In this document: piece by piece, positions 8,939 to 17,062 of the stretch
Numbering within the stretch: the first letter of the stretch is position 1
How the letters are laid out: each line of letters opens with the position of its first letter
Assembly (NCBI GenBank): GCA_900471525.1
Contig: UCEZ01000030.1
Coordinates: 248,001 to 312,000 of the forward strand
Direction of reading: 5' to 3'
Source: Hyphomicrobiales bacterium
Lineage (GTDB): Bacteria > Pseudomonadota > Alphaproteobacteria > Rhizobiales > Rhizobiaceae
Length of the DNA: 64,000 nt
Notes under the pieces: generated by a model
What the model was told of the DNA's origin: nothing
Databases searched by the model: none
Seen by the model: the letters and a program-made list of their open reading frames with translations, nothing else
Translations under genes and position numbers: made by a program

Positions 8939-10876
8939 TCATCTCCTCTTTTCCTCCGGCAATGTCACTGTAAAGACGCTACCCTTGTCCTGCCGCCGGT
9001 ATGCAACCGTTCCGCCGAGATGTTCGACGCTCTTGCGCAGGATATAGAGCCCAAGCCCGCTGCCTTGGGCGTGCTGAGGATGGAAGCGCTTGAACATCTG
9101 GAAAAGCTGAGGCTCGTTGCCGGGCGGAATGCCAAGCCCATTGTCGGCGACAGACAGCACGAAGCGTCCCTTGACGGATGAGGCGCGGACGAAGATCTCG
9201 GGCGCGGCCTCCGTCGGGTCGTGATACTTGATCGCGTTCGACAGGAGATTGTCGACGATGATCTGAAACCGGCTCGCCTTCTTGCGCACGACCATCGTGT
9301 CGGGAATGTCGATATGGACGGTCGAGAGACGGCTGCCGTCCATGTTGCGCAGTCGCTCGAGCGTTTCCCGCACCGTGTGGGCGACGGGGATGGTGCTCTC
9401 CGGCTCGTCCATCACCTTGGTACGGGTGAGCAGGATGATGTTCTGGATCAGGTGGTCGAGTTTGTGGAAACTCTGGTCGATCCGCGACAGGACCGGCTGG
9501 ATCTCAATCACGCCGGCTCCCTGCCGGATCATGTCATGGACGATCGACATCAGCCCGAGCGACGAGGCGATCGGCGAGCGCAGGTCGTGCGATGTCCTGT
9601 AGGAGAATTCCTCAAGCTCGGCATTGGCATCGAGGATATCGCGCTCATAGGCCTTGCGCTCCGAAATATCGCGCACGATGCCGCTGTACACCACCTGACG
9701 ATCGAGATCGATTCTCGCGATTGAAAGATCGACGGGGAAGGTGGAACCGTCCTTGCGCTGCCCTTCCGCCTCGCGGCCGACGCCGATGACCTTCGCAACA
9801 CCGGTTCTTTTGTAGTTTGCCAGATATTGATCGTGCTCGTCGTGATAGGGTGCCGGCATCAGCATCTTGATATTCTGCCGGACCATCTCGGCGGCAGAAT
9901 AGCCGAATATTTTCTCGCAGGCCGGATTGACCGACAGGATGATGCCGCGCTCGTCGATGGTGATGAAACCATCGACTGCGGTGTCGATGATCGCCGCCAG
10001 CCGCTTCTGGCTCTCGCTGAGTTGCGCGGCCATCTTTCTGGATTTCTCCGAGCTTTGAAAAGCGTAGATGATCAGACAGGCATAGACCGCACCGGACAGG
10101 AGAAGCACGGCCAGCAGCGTCGAGCGCGCATTGCCGTTTTCGCTTGCCGGAAGCTCCTGCGTAAACAGGACTTCCTGCCGCAGCAGTTCGATATAGGTGA
10201 CGATCAAAAGAAGGAAGTATGTCGCCGCCGCCAGCGTTGCGGCGACCACGGGCGGATGATAGCCGATCCGCTCAATGCCGGCAAAGATCAACCCTGTTGA
10301 AAGACTGAAAAAACAAAAGGCCGTCTGCGGCGACATGCGTGCCAGCGGCAGCCAGTTATGAGCCGTGGAGATGCTGAGAAGATAGCCGAGCAGGGCGCTG
10401 GCCGACATCAGAAAGACCAGTGCCGCAAGAGCGATCCTCAGGCGGGACGTGCGGCCAAGCAAGCCGCTGAGCATGATCGCCGCGTTGATCAGGATGAAGC
10501 AGAGCGCGGCATTGGGCGCCATGCGGCCTGGAGGATTGCGGCCGACCGTCACGAAGGGCTTGATGAACAGCTGGTCGATCTTCAGATCGATTGCGAAAAT
10601 ATGTTCCGCTAGCATCGCCGCGGCAAACAGGGTGGCAAGGCTCGCGAGCGCAATGGACGCTCGCGGAGCATTCGCCTGCAAAAGGCAGGCCGCGCTGCCC
10701 GTGAGTACGAAACAGAGCGCCGTGTTGAATTGCATCGCGAAGAGGATCGGCACTGCCAGCGCCAGATCGATAGGGCGGGCGAGCCAGAGTGCCATGATCG
10801 CCGTGCCGACGACGATGCTGATCCATCCCGTCAGCATGCCGGATAATGTGGCTAGATGGTCCTGGCGCAAGGGCAT
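8939..10876 (-). CDS. Membrane histidine kinase with FixL-like PAS domain
   Basis: This 645-residue kinase has about seven or eight N-terminal membrane segments (15-275), a short coiled linker, one PAS domain (about 288-408), a HisKA box with the phospho-acceptor His430 (RTSHDLRSP), and an ATPase domain with NLLSNAIKY, DNGLGI and GSGLGLYI. The PAS domain has His348 in DEHDQYL and Arg368 in IGVGRE. These sit 20 residues apart, as do the haem-ligating His200 and oxygen-contacting Arg220 of Bradyrhizobium FixL, so haem binding is plausible. GGGAGG precedes the ATG. It is coupled to the receiver gene downstream. Confidence 0.92.
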   Translation of the reverse strand: MPLRQDHLATLSGMLTGWISIVVGTAIMALWLARPIDLALAVPILFAMQFNTALCFVLTGSAACLLQANAPRASIALASLATLFAAAMLAEHIFAIDLKIDQLFIKPFVTVGRNPPGRMAPNAALCFILINAAIMLSGLLGRTSRLRIALAALVFLMSASALLGYLLSISTAHNWLPLARMSPQTAFCFFSLSTGLIFAGIERIGYHPPVVAATLAAATYFLLLIVTYIELLRQEVLFTQELPASENGNARSTLLAVLLLSGAVYACLIIYAFQSSEKSRKMAAQLSESQKRLAAIIDTAVDGFITIDERGIILSVNPACEKIFGYSAAEMVRQNIKMLMPAPYHDEHDQYLANYKRTGVAKVIGVGREAEGQRKDGSTFPVDLSIARIDLDRQVVYSGIVRDISERKAYERDILDANAELEEFSYRTSHDLRSPIASSLGLMSIVHDMIRQGAGVIEIQPVLSRIDQSFHKLDHLIQNIILLTRTKVMDEPESTIPVAHTVRETLERLRNMDGSRLSTVHIDIPDTMVVRKKASRFQIIVDNLLSNAIKYHDPTEAAPEIFVRASSVKGRFVLSVADNGLGIPPGNEPQLFQMFKRFHPQHAQGSGLGLYILRKSVEHLGGTVAYRRQDKGSVFTVTLPEEKRR

Positions 10877-10951
10877 CGCCTCCCAGCGATGTGAATCGCT
10901 AGGAATGGATATTAGCGCACCGGTTGTATATTGGAAGGCTGGCCCGTCGCT

Positions 10952-11431
10952 TTAGATTTGCGGGTTCTCGTCGAGGTTCCTGTTGAGGTCATGAAGCGCG
11001 GAGCGCAAGGCGGCTGCTTCCTCCATGCTGCATCGCGTCGCCTTGCCTATCTCCATCAGGATGCCGAAGGCGTCCGTCTTCAGCGCCACGCCCTTGGGCG
11101 TCAGCGTGATGATCACCTGGCGCTCGTCGCTCTTGTCGCGGACGCGGCTGACGAAGCCGGCGGTTTCCAGCCGCTTGAGAAGCGGCGAGAGCGTGCCTGA
11201 ATCCAGTCCCAGTTCCTCGCCGATGCCTTTGACGGTCATCTTGTCCTTCTGCCAGAGCGCCAGAAGCACCAGATATTGCGGATAGGTCAGGCCAAACTTG
11301 TCGAGCAGGGGCTTGTAGGTGCGGTTGAAGGCATGCGCCACGGAGTAGACGGCAAAGCAGAGTTGCTGGCCGAGCGCGAGCGCATCGCCATCTTTCAGAT
11401 CGTCCTTACGCATGTCATTATCATTGGTCAT
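10952..11431 (-). CDS. ohrR: OhrR, MarR-family organic peroxide sensor/repressor
   Basis: This MarR-type winged-helix repressor has about 159 residues. The N-terminal QQLCFAVYSVAHAFNR contains the peroxide-reactive Cys that is typical of OhrR, and TYPQYLVLLALW and SGTLSPLLKRLE form the DNA-binding core. Oxidation of the Cys by organic hydroperoxides releases DNA and derepresses ohr. It is divergent from ohr with a perfect operator between them. The start is uncertain: ATGs at 11440 and 11467 are also possible, and 11431 is chosen for its spacing to GCGAG. Confidence 0.92.
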   Translation of the reverse strand: MTNDNDMRKDDLKDGDALALGQQLCFAVYSVAHAFNRTYKPLLDKFGLTYPQYLVLLALWQKDKMTVKGIGEELGLDSGTLSPLLKRLETAGFVSRVRDKSDERQVIITLTPKGVALKTDAFGILMEIGKATRCSMEEAAALRSALHDLNRNLDENPQI

Positions 11432-11459
11432 ACCTTGCATTCTCGCAGTTTTAGCAACG

Positions 11460-11476
11460 TTTTGCAATTTGCAAAA
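11460..11476. promoter_or_regulatory. OhrR operator
   Basis: TTTTGCAA-T-TTGCAAAA is a perfect 8-1-8 inverted repeat in the ohrR-ohr divergent region. TTGCAA-type palindromes are the sort of site bound by proteobacterial OhrR. Its place beside the ohrR start suggests autoregulation together with control of ohr. Confidence 0.7.
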
Positions 11477-11568
11477 TTATATTGCGTCCAATTAGATTTT
11501 GCGCTATTGAAAATCTGGACAAGAAATTGCCCCCCGCAATCAACCGCCTAGAACCAAGGAGACAGACA

Positions 11569-11991
11569 ATGCCCATTCTTTACACAACCAAGGCATCGGC
11601 AACCGGTGGCCGCGCCGGTCACGCGGTCAGTGAAAACGGTGTTCTCGATGTAACGCTCACCGTTCCGAAGGAACTCGGCGGCGACGGCGCCACCGGCACC
11701 AATCCCGAACAGCTCTTCGCAGCCGGTTATTCCGCCTGCTTCCTCGGCGCGCTGAAGTTCGTCGCCGGCAAGGAAAAGGTGAAGATCCCGGAAGACGCGA
11801 CCGTCACCACGACCGTCGGCATCGGCCCGCGCGAAGACGGCACCGGTTTCTACATCAACCCCTCGATTTCCGTGAGCCTGCCGGGCGTCGATCGCGAAGT
11901 CGGCGAAAAGCTCGTCGCCGCCGCCCACATCGTCTGCCCCTACAGCCACGCGCTGCGCACCTCGACGGAAATCTCGGCAAAGCTCGCCTGA
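11569..11991 (+). CDS. ohr: Organic hydroperoxide resistance peroxidase Ohr
   Basis: This 140-residue Ohr/OsmC-family thiol peroxidase has the two redox cysteines in GYSACFLGAL and HIVCPYSHALR, the canonical Ohr pair. It reduces fatty-acid and other organic hydroperoxides to alcohols in the cytoplasm. AAGGAG sits seven bases before the ATG. The gene is divergent from ohrR, shares its operator, and is followed by an intrinsic terminator, so it is transcribed alone. Confidence 0.96.
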   Translation: MPILYTTKASATGGRAGHAVSENGVLDVTLTVPKELGGDGATGTNPEQLFAAGYSACFLGALKFVAGKEKVKIPEDATVTTTVGIGPREDGTGFYINPSISVSLPGVDREVGEKLVAAAHIVCPYSHALRTSTEISAKLA

Positions 11992-12012
11992 GACCGTTCA
12001 TCGATTTCAGAG

Positions 12013-12044
12013 AAAAGCCCGGTGGAGCGATCCACCGGGCTTTT
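12013..12044 (+). terminator. Intrinsic terminator after ohr
   Basis: AGCCCGGTGGA pairs with TCCACCGGGCT around a GCGA loop (11-bp stem) and is followed by TTTT; an A-run lies on the 5' side. Confidence 0.85.
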
Positions 12045-12296
12045 GTCCCTCTTCCCTCGCGTTGATGGATAGCCGGAGCTAGTCTCCAGCGTGCCGCTGT
12101 AGCTCCATTTCTTCGGCCGGACCGCATTGCTGTGTTTGCCGCGTTTGCCGGTTAATCTTAAAAAGAATTTCTCCCGCACCGATTGTTTCCAATACAACCC
12201 TTGCTATAAATCCTTCACCGCATCCTGCGGGAAGGCATTAGGTTCGTCATAGCTTAACCGCCTGATATGGTTTCGAATTGGGCGGATGATTGCGGC
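12045..12296 (+). promoter_or_regulatory. Non-coding gap with putative promoter of the first RTX gene
   Basis: There is no gene between the ohr terminator and the RTX start. TTGTTT (12183-12188) and TATAAA (12205-12210), 16 bp apart, form a plausible promoter about 90 bp before the start codon. Nothing else stands out. Confidence 0.35.
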
Positions 12297-14720
12297 ATGG
12301 CGACGATTGTAGGTCAGAACAAGACTGTCGAGACACTGAAGGGTGGAGTCGAGGACGACATTCTGATTGCCGGCGAGGGTGAAAACATAATTTATGGAAT
12401 GGGCGGAGCTGATATTTTTCGCTCCAGTGTGCGCGTGAACGAATCCTCGTACGGAACCCGTGACACGATTGAGGATTTTCAGATCGGCGTTGATAAGATC
12501 GATATCTCAGCGTTCGGAGTTTCGAGCTGGGATCAATTGACCGGGATATTGTCAGATACTACGGCTGCAAAGACCTACATGGATATGTACTACCGTGGTG
12601 CAGAACACATCGTAGAGCTTTCAAATGTTGCGTTCAAAGATTTGAAAGCGTCGGATTTTATCTTCAGCACCTCCGGCGCCAAGAATGAGATTGGCACCAG
12701 CCTGCACGACACGTTGTTCGGTAGCAAGTTCGCGGACGTTCTGAACGGTGGGGACGGATTCGATAGACTGTCCGGCGGTGATGGGAATGACAAGCTGATC
12801 GGCGGGGAGGGCTATGATCAACTCATCGGCGGGAAAGGCGACGATACGCTTTTCGGCAGCGGTGACAGTATGTCCGGTGGGGACGGCAATGACACTCTGG
12901 TCGGAAGCGGAGACACCAATACTTTTTCCGGCGGCGGCGGTGCGGACCTGTTTCGGCTCGCCACAGGGGAACGCCTACTTGTCGACAATGTTATCCTGGA
13001 TTTCAAGGCCGGAGTGGACAAGCTCGATATCTCCGGTTTGGGAGTTTCAAGTTGGGCGCAATTGAAGCTGGTCTTGAGGGAATCGTCGCGGGATGGAACC
13101 CTTTTCAATGATGTGCAGCTCAGAAACGTCAAGATCAGTGATCTGAAAGCGTCCGATTTCATTTTTTCCACCTCAGGGGCGAAAACCTTGATCGGATCGG
13201 ATTGGAAAGACACCCTCTTCGGGAGTGCATTTGCAGACAGGCTGAGCGGCGGTTATGGCGATGACGTGCTACTCGGCGGCGATGGCAATGACCTTCTGAT
13301 AGGCGGCCATGACGTCAATGACCTCTATGGCCAGGGTGGTGCGGATATTTTCAAGATGAGTGTGCGTCTCACTGACGCACAAAGTGGCAGCTTTGGTGTC
13401 AGTCAAAGCGATGACCGTATTCGCGACTTCAAGACCGGTGTCGATAAAGTCGATGTTTCCACCTTTGGAATATCGAGTTTCGATCAGTTGAAAATTATTC
13501 TGGAGACGAAAGCAGCAGGAGCGTTTTTCGATGCCTATTATGCTGGCAGAAACCATACTGTATCGCTTGATGGCATTGCTCTCAAAAATTTGACCGCTGC
13601 GGATTTCATCTTCAGCACGAGAGGTGCGAAAAACGTATCCGGCAGTGATGTTGAAGATACGCTCTTTGGTAGTCTCGAAAACGATACCTTGAATGGTGGT
13701 AGTGGGAGCGATCTGCTTGTTGGAGGTGCCGGCGATGACGTTGTCATCGGCGGTCGCGGTGAAAACGAACTTTATGGACAAGGCGGCCGAGACACGTTCA
13801 AAGCATCTGCTCGAAGCGACTACCAGACCAGACTCGACACCGTTCATGATTTTGAGATCGGCGTCGATAAGATCGACGTTTCCGCCTACGGAATTTCGAG
13901 CTTCGATCAGTTGGAATTTCTGCTGCTGACACAAAATGGCACGGACACTTACATCGATGCTCTTTACGGTAGCAACGGCAGTGGTTTTCTCTTGAAGAAC
14001 GTCGATGCTGACAAGCTGAAATCGGCAGATTTTGTGTTCGACACGCGTGCATCCAGGAATGAAAACGGCACTGGTGACGACGACTATTTGTTCGGCAGCA
14101 GAGGTGCCGACGTGCTCAATGGCAGACATGGCAACGATCAGGTCTTCGGTGGCTATGGTGATGACCGGTTGATGGGGGATGACGGAGAGGATGCGTTGCT
14201 CGGCCAACGCGGTAACGATCGCCTCTACGGCCAGAATGGAAACGATCTGCTCGACGGCGGCTATGGTGATGACCTGTTGATGGGGGGGGACGGAGAGGAT
14301 GTGTTGCTCGGCCAACGCGGTAACGATCGTCTCTATGGCCAGCATGGAAACGATCTGCTGTGCGGTGGCATCGGCGCCGATGAACTCAACGGCGGCACAG
14401 GGCAAGATACCTTCCTGTTTACATCACTGTCGGATTCCAGACTGTCTTCGGCAGGCCGAGATACTATCCACGATTTTTCAGGTGCTGGCGGCGATTTCAT
14501 CCATCTCTCGAACATAGACGCCAACACTAGGCTATCCGGCAACCAGGCCTTCTCTTTTCTCGGCACGACAGCCTTTACCGGCAAGGCCGGTGAACTGCGC
14601 TACGAGAAGAAAGCCTCCGACACCTATATCTACGCTGACATCAACGGGGACAAGAAAGCCGATTTCGCCATTCATCTCGACGACGCTTTGACGCTGTCGA
14701 AGGGCTATTTCGTTCTATAG
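12297..14720 (+). CDS. RTX-type calcium-binding secreted protein with four internal repeats
   Basis: This 807-residue protein is built of GGxGxD nonapeptide blocks alternating with a repeated domain. The phrase DF-x-x-GVDK-x-D-[IV]-S followed by GxSSxxQL occurs at about residues 60, 235, 377 and 518, each followed by a DFIFST-x-GAK-type strand. The tail ends with KGYFVL, an uncleaved type I secretion signal style, and there is no N-terminal signal peptide. Residues 619-654 and 655-690 are near-identical 36-residue repeats. No catalytic domain is visible; an adhesin or matrix role is a guess. ATG 12297 is favoured over 12267, which has no ribosome site. Confidence 0.88.
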   Translation: MATIVGQNKTVETLKGGVEDDILIAGEGENIIYGMGGADIFRSSVRVNESSYGTRDTIEDFQIGVDKIDISAFGVSSWDQLTGILSDTTAAKTYMDMYYRGAEHIVELSNVAFKDLKASDFIFSTSGAKNEIGTSLHDTLFGSKFADVLNGGDGFDRLSGGDGNDKLIGGEGYDQLIGGKGDDTLFGSGDSMSGGDGNDTLVGSGDTNTFSGGGGADLFRLATGERLLVDNVILDFKAGVDKLDISGLGVSSWAQLKLVLRESSRDGTLFNDVQLRNVKISDLKASDFIFSTSGAKTLIGSDWKDTLFGSAFADRLSGGYGDDVLLGGDGNDLLIGGHDVNDLYGQGGADIFKMSVRLTDAQSGSFGVSQSDDRIRDFKTGVDKVDVSTFGISSFDQLKIILETKAAGAFFDAYYAGRNHTVSLDGIALKNLTAADFIFSTRGAKNVSGSDVEDTLFGSLENDTLNGGSGSDLLVGGAGDDVVIGGRGENELYGQGGRDTFKASARSDYQTRLDTVHDFEIGVDKIDVSAYGISSFDQLEFLLLTQNGTDTYIDALYGSNGSGFLLKNVDADKLKSADFVFDTRASRNENGTGDDDYLFGSRGADVLNGRHGNDQVFGGYGDDRLMGDDGEDALLGQRGNDRLYGQNGNDLLDGGYGDDLLMGGDGEDVLLGQRGNDRLYGQHGNDLLCGGIGADELNGGTGQDTFLFTSLSDSRLSSAGRDTIHDFSGAGGDFIHLSNIDANTRLSGNQAFSFLGTTAFTGKAGELRYEKKASDTYIYADINGDKKADFAIHLDDALTLSKGYFVL
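14151..14366 (+). repeat. 108-bp tandem duplication inside the RTX gene
   Basis: Bases 14151-14258 and 14259-14366 are nearly identical, in frame, and encode the 36-residue repeats of the RTX protein. The second copy holds a run of eight G at 14282-14289 where the first has five. Confidence 0.85.
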
Positions 14721-14767
14721 GGTGCGTGCCGCCCACTCCGCGAGGTGGTAACAGCAATCGACAAACA

Positions 14768-14800
14768 AAAAACGGCGGCTCCATCTGAGCCGCCGTTTTC
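14768..14800. terminator. Bidirectional terminator between the RTX gene and the HerA-like gene
   Basis: GGCGGCTC pairs with GAGCCGCC around CATCT. There are A-runs on the left and T-runs on the right, so both convergent genes can use it. Confidence 0.85.
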
Positions 14801-14820
14801 CATTCCATTTCTGAACCGTC

Positions 14821-16368
14821 TTACCGCTTCAAGCTTCCCAATATCCCGCGCACCAAAGCCCTTCCGAGCGAGGAGGCAACCGTGCGGGCGACGGATTTCA
14901 TGGCGGCTTCGGCGACGGTTTCGCGCTGGTAGCCTGAGCGGGCTTTCGGCTTGGGCTCGGCTGGAGCTGCGTCGTCGCCGAAGCCGGGCAGGGTCCAGCG
15001 GCTGCCGCCGGGGGCGGCGGGCGGCGGGGCGTCCGCGGTTTCTCGGCTTTCCTCCTGGGCCGATTTGGCGGCGCGTTTGGCGAGCAGTTCGTAGGCCGAT
15101 TCCCGGTCGACATCCTCGTCATACTGGCCGGCAACCGGGCTGATCTTCATGATGTTGGCGCGCTCGGCCTCCGTCAGCGGGCCGGCGCGGCTGGATGGCG
15201 GGCGGATCAGCGTGCGCTCGACCATCGAGGGTGCGCCCTTGCCTTCGAGCGTCGAGACCAGCGCCTCGCCGGTACCGAGATTGGTGATGACCGTGGCGCA
15301 GTCGAAATCAGGATTGGGGCGGAAGGTGTCGGCGGCCGTCTTCACCGCCTTCTGTTCGCGCGGCGTATAGGCGCGCAGCGCGTGCTGGACGCGGTTGCCG
15401 AGCTGGGCAAGCACCGTTTCCGGCACGTCGAGCGGGTTCTGGGTGACGAAATAGACGCCAACGCCCTTGGAGCGGATCAGGCGCACGACCTGTTCGATGC
15501 GTTCCAGCAGAACCTTCGGGGCATCGTTGAAGAGCAGATGCGCTTCGTCGAAGAAGAAGACCAGCTTCGGCTTGTCGGGATCGCCGACCTCGGGCAGCTC
15601 CTCGAACAGCTCCGACATCAGCCAGAGCAGGAAGGTGCCGTAGAGGCGCGGGTTCATCATCAGCTTGTCGGCGGCCAGCACCGAGATCGCGCCGCGGCCG
15701 TCGCGGGTCGTGCGCATGATGTCGGAGACTTTCAGCGCCGGCTCGCCGAAGAAGTGCTCGGCGCCCTGCTGCTCGAGGATCAGCAGCTCGCGCTGGATCG
15801 AGCCGGTCGAGGATTTCGAGATGAAGCCGTACTTGTTGGAAAGCTCGGTGGCGTTTTCGCCCATGTAGTTGAGCATCGCCTGAAAGTCCTTCAGGTCGAG
15901 CAGCGGCAAGCCGCCTTCGTCGGCGATCTTGAAGGCAATGTTGATGACGCCTTCCTGCGCGTCCGTGGCGTTCATCAGGCGGGAAAGCAGGAGCGGTCCC
16001 ATCTCCGAGATGGTGGTGCGCACGCGGTGGCCCTTTTCGCCGTAGAGATCCCAGAAGATCACCGGAAACTCCTGGAAGGCGAAATCGGTAAAGCCGATCT
16101 GCTCGGCCCGCTTCGTCACCCAGTCCTTCGTCTCGCCGATCGCGCCGATACCGGAAAGATCGCCCTTCACGTCGGCGCAGAAGACGGGCACGCCGGCATT
16201 GGAGAAGCTTTCCGCCATGATCTGGAGCGTGATCGTCTTGCCGGTACCGGTGGCGCCGGTGACGAGGCCGTGGCGGTTGCCGAACTTGAAATCCAGATAT
16301 TCGCCCTTGTTGATCGTGTCGTCCGGTTTGCGGCTGGTGCCGATATAGAGCTTCCCGTCCTCAAGCAT
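14821..16368 (-). CDS. HerA-type ATPase (DUF853 family)
   Basis: This 515-residue P-loop ATPase of the HerA/FtsK superfamily has Walker A GATGTGKT near residue 38 and Walker B KLVFFFDEAHLL with an acidic pair. A VYFVTQNPLDVPE segment resembles the sensor region. After about residue 400 comes a Pro/Ala/Glu-rich low-complexity linker, and the end is basic (VARTVASSLGRALVRGILGSLKR). The DUF853 group is widespread in proteobacteria; a role in DNA translocation or repair is inferred from the superfamily. It stands alone, convergent with the RTX gene. Confidence 0.88.
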   Translation of the reverse strand: MLEDGKLYIGTSRKPDDTINKGEYLDFKFGNRHGLVTGATGTGKTITLQIMAESFSNAGVPVFCADVKGDLSGIGAIGETKDWVTKRAEQIGFTDFAFQEFPVIFWDLYGEKGHRVRTTISEMGPLLLSRLMNATDAQEGVINIAFKIADEGGLPLLDLKDFQAMLNYMGENATELSNKYGFISKSSTGSIQRELLILEQQGAEHFFGEPALKVSDIMRTTRDGRGAISVLAADKLMMNPRLYGTFLLWLMSELFEELPEVGDPDKPKLVFFFDEAHLLFNDAPKVLLERIEQVVRLIRSKGVGVYFVTQNPLDVPETVLAQLGNRVQHALRAYTPREQKAVKTAADTFRPNPDFDCATVITNLGTGEALVSTLEGKGAPSMVERTLIRPPSSRAGPLTEAERANIMKISPVAGQYDEDVDRESAYELLAKRAAKSAQEESRETADAPPPAAPGGSRWTLPGFGDDAAPAEPKPKARSGYQRETVAEAAMKSVARTVASSLGRALVRGILGSLKR

Positions 16369-16612
16369 GTGGGCCTTGTCTCCGTTTCGCCAATGAAGGC
16401 CAGCCTTCGCCAGCCTTCATCACATTGTTTTCTCAACGCTGTTATAGGAGGAGTGCCGGCCACCGGCAACAGAAGGATTGTGGGGCAAACGGTTCTGCAA
16501 CGTGCCGGATGGCCGCATTGTAATTGCCACCAAGGCATGAAACGATGTTCGGGCTCGCGCTGTGGATAGCCGATCCGAACGGTGCTTGAGTTTCAATCCG
16601 AGATAATTTACC

Positions 16613-16628
16613 TTGACGTCAACGTCAA
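16613..16628. promoter_or_regulatory. TTGACGT-CA-ACGTCAA operator-like repeat
   Basis: This is a perfect 7-2-7 inverted repeat 20 bp before the start at 16649. The shape resembles sites of some MerR-family regulators, but no such regulator lies nearby, so the assignment is speculative. Confidence 0.45.
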
Positions 16629-16648
16629 ATAAATGAGGAGAATCACCC

Positions 16649-17047
16649 ATGAACGAACTGGTCACCCGCGTTGCCGAAAATGTCGGCATCGATCCGGCAA
16701 CCGCTGAAAAGGCCATCGGCATGATGCTCGGTTTCCTGCAGCGCGAAGCAGCCGACGGCCCGGTTGCCAAGATGATTGAAGCCATTCCAGGCGCATCGGA
16801 AATGGTCGCGAAATTCAATGGTGCGGATTCGGGCGGTGGCGGTGGTCTGCTCGGTGGACTGCTCAGCGCAGTCGGTGCCGGCGGCGGCGTCATGGCGCTC
16901 GGTCAGCAGTTGATGTCGGAAGGCCTCGGCATGGGCGAGATCACCTCGCTCGCCAAGGAAACCATCGGCTATGCCAAGGAAAAGGCCGGCGCCGATGTGG
17001 TCGACGAAGTCGTGGCTTCGGTTCCAGGCCTCAGCCAGTTCGTCTGA
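16649..17047 (+). CDS. DUF2267-like small protein
   Basis: This is a 132-residue protein. The N-terminal helical part (MNELVTRVAENVGIDPATAEKAIGMMLGFLQREA) resembles DUF2267/DUF937-like modules. A glycine-rich stretch follows (GGGGGLLGGLLSAVGAGGGVMALGQQ), then a helical C-terminus. There is no signal peptide. The function is unknown. AGGAG lies upstream of the ATG, and an inverted repeat operator candidate lies 20 bp before it. It probably forms an operon with the DUF4440-like gene 15 bp downstream. Confidence 0.7.
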   Translation: MNELVTRVAENVGIDPATAEKAIGMMLGFLQREAADGPVAKMIEAIPGASEMVAKFNGADSGGGGGLLGGLLSAVGAGGGVMALGQQLMSEGLGMGEITSLAKETIGYAKEKAGADVVDEVVASVPGLSQFV

Positions 17048-17062
17048 TAGCCCGAAATTGTA

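Noticed and set aside
14282-14289. Frameshift at the G8 tract
   Set aside because: With eight G the reading frame is intact through to a normal C-terminus, so no pseudogene call; kept as a possible slippage site only.
13269-14405. 378-codon open frame antisense to the RTX gene
   Set aside because: A mirror of the repetitive coding sequence, not a gene; the Ala/Ile/Val pattern follows the repeats.
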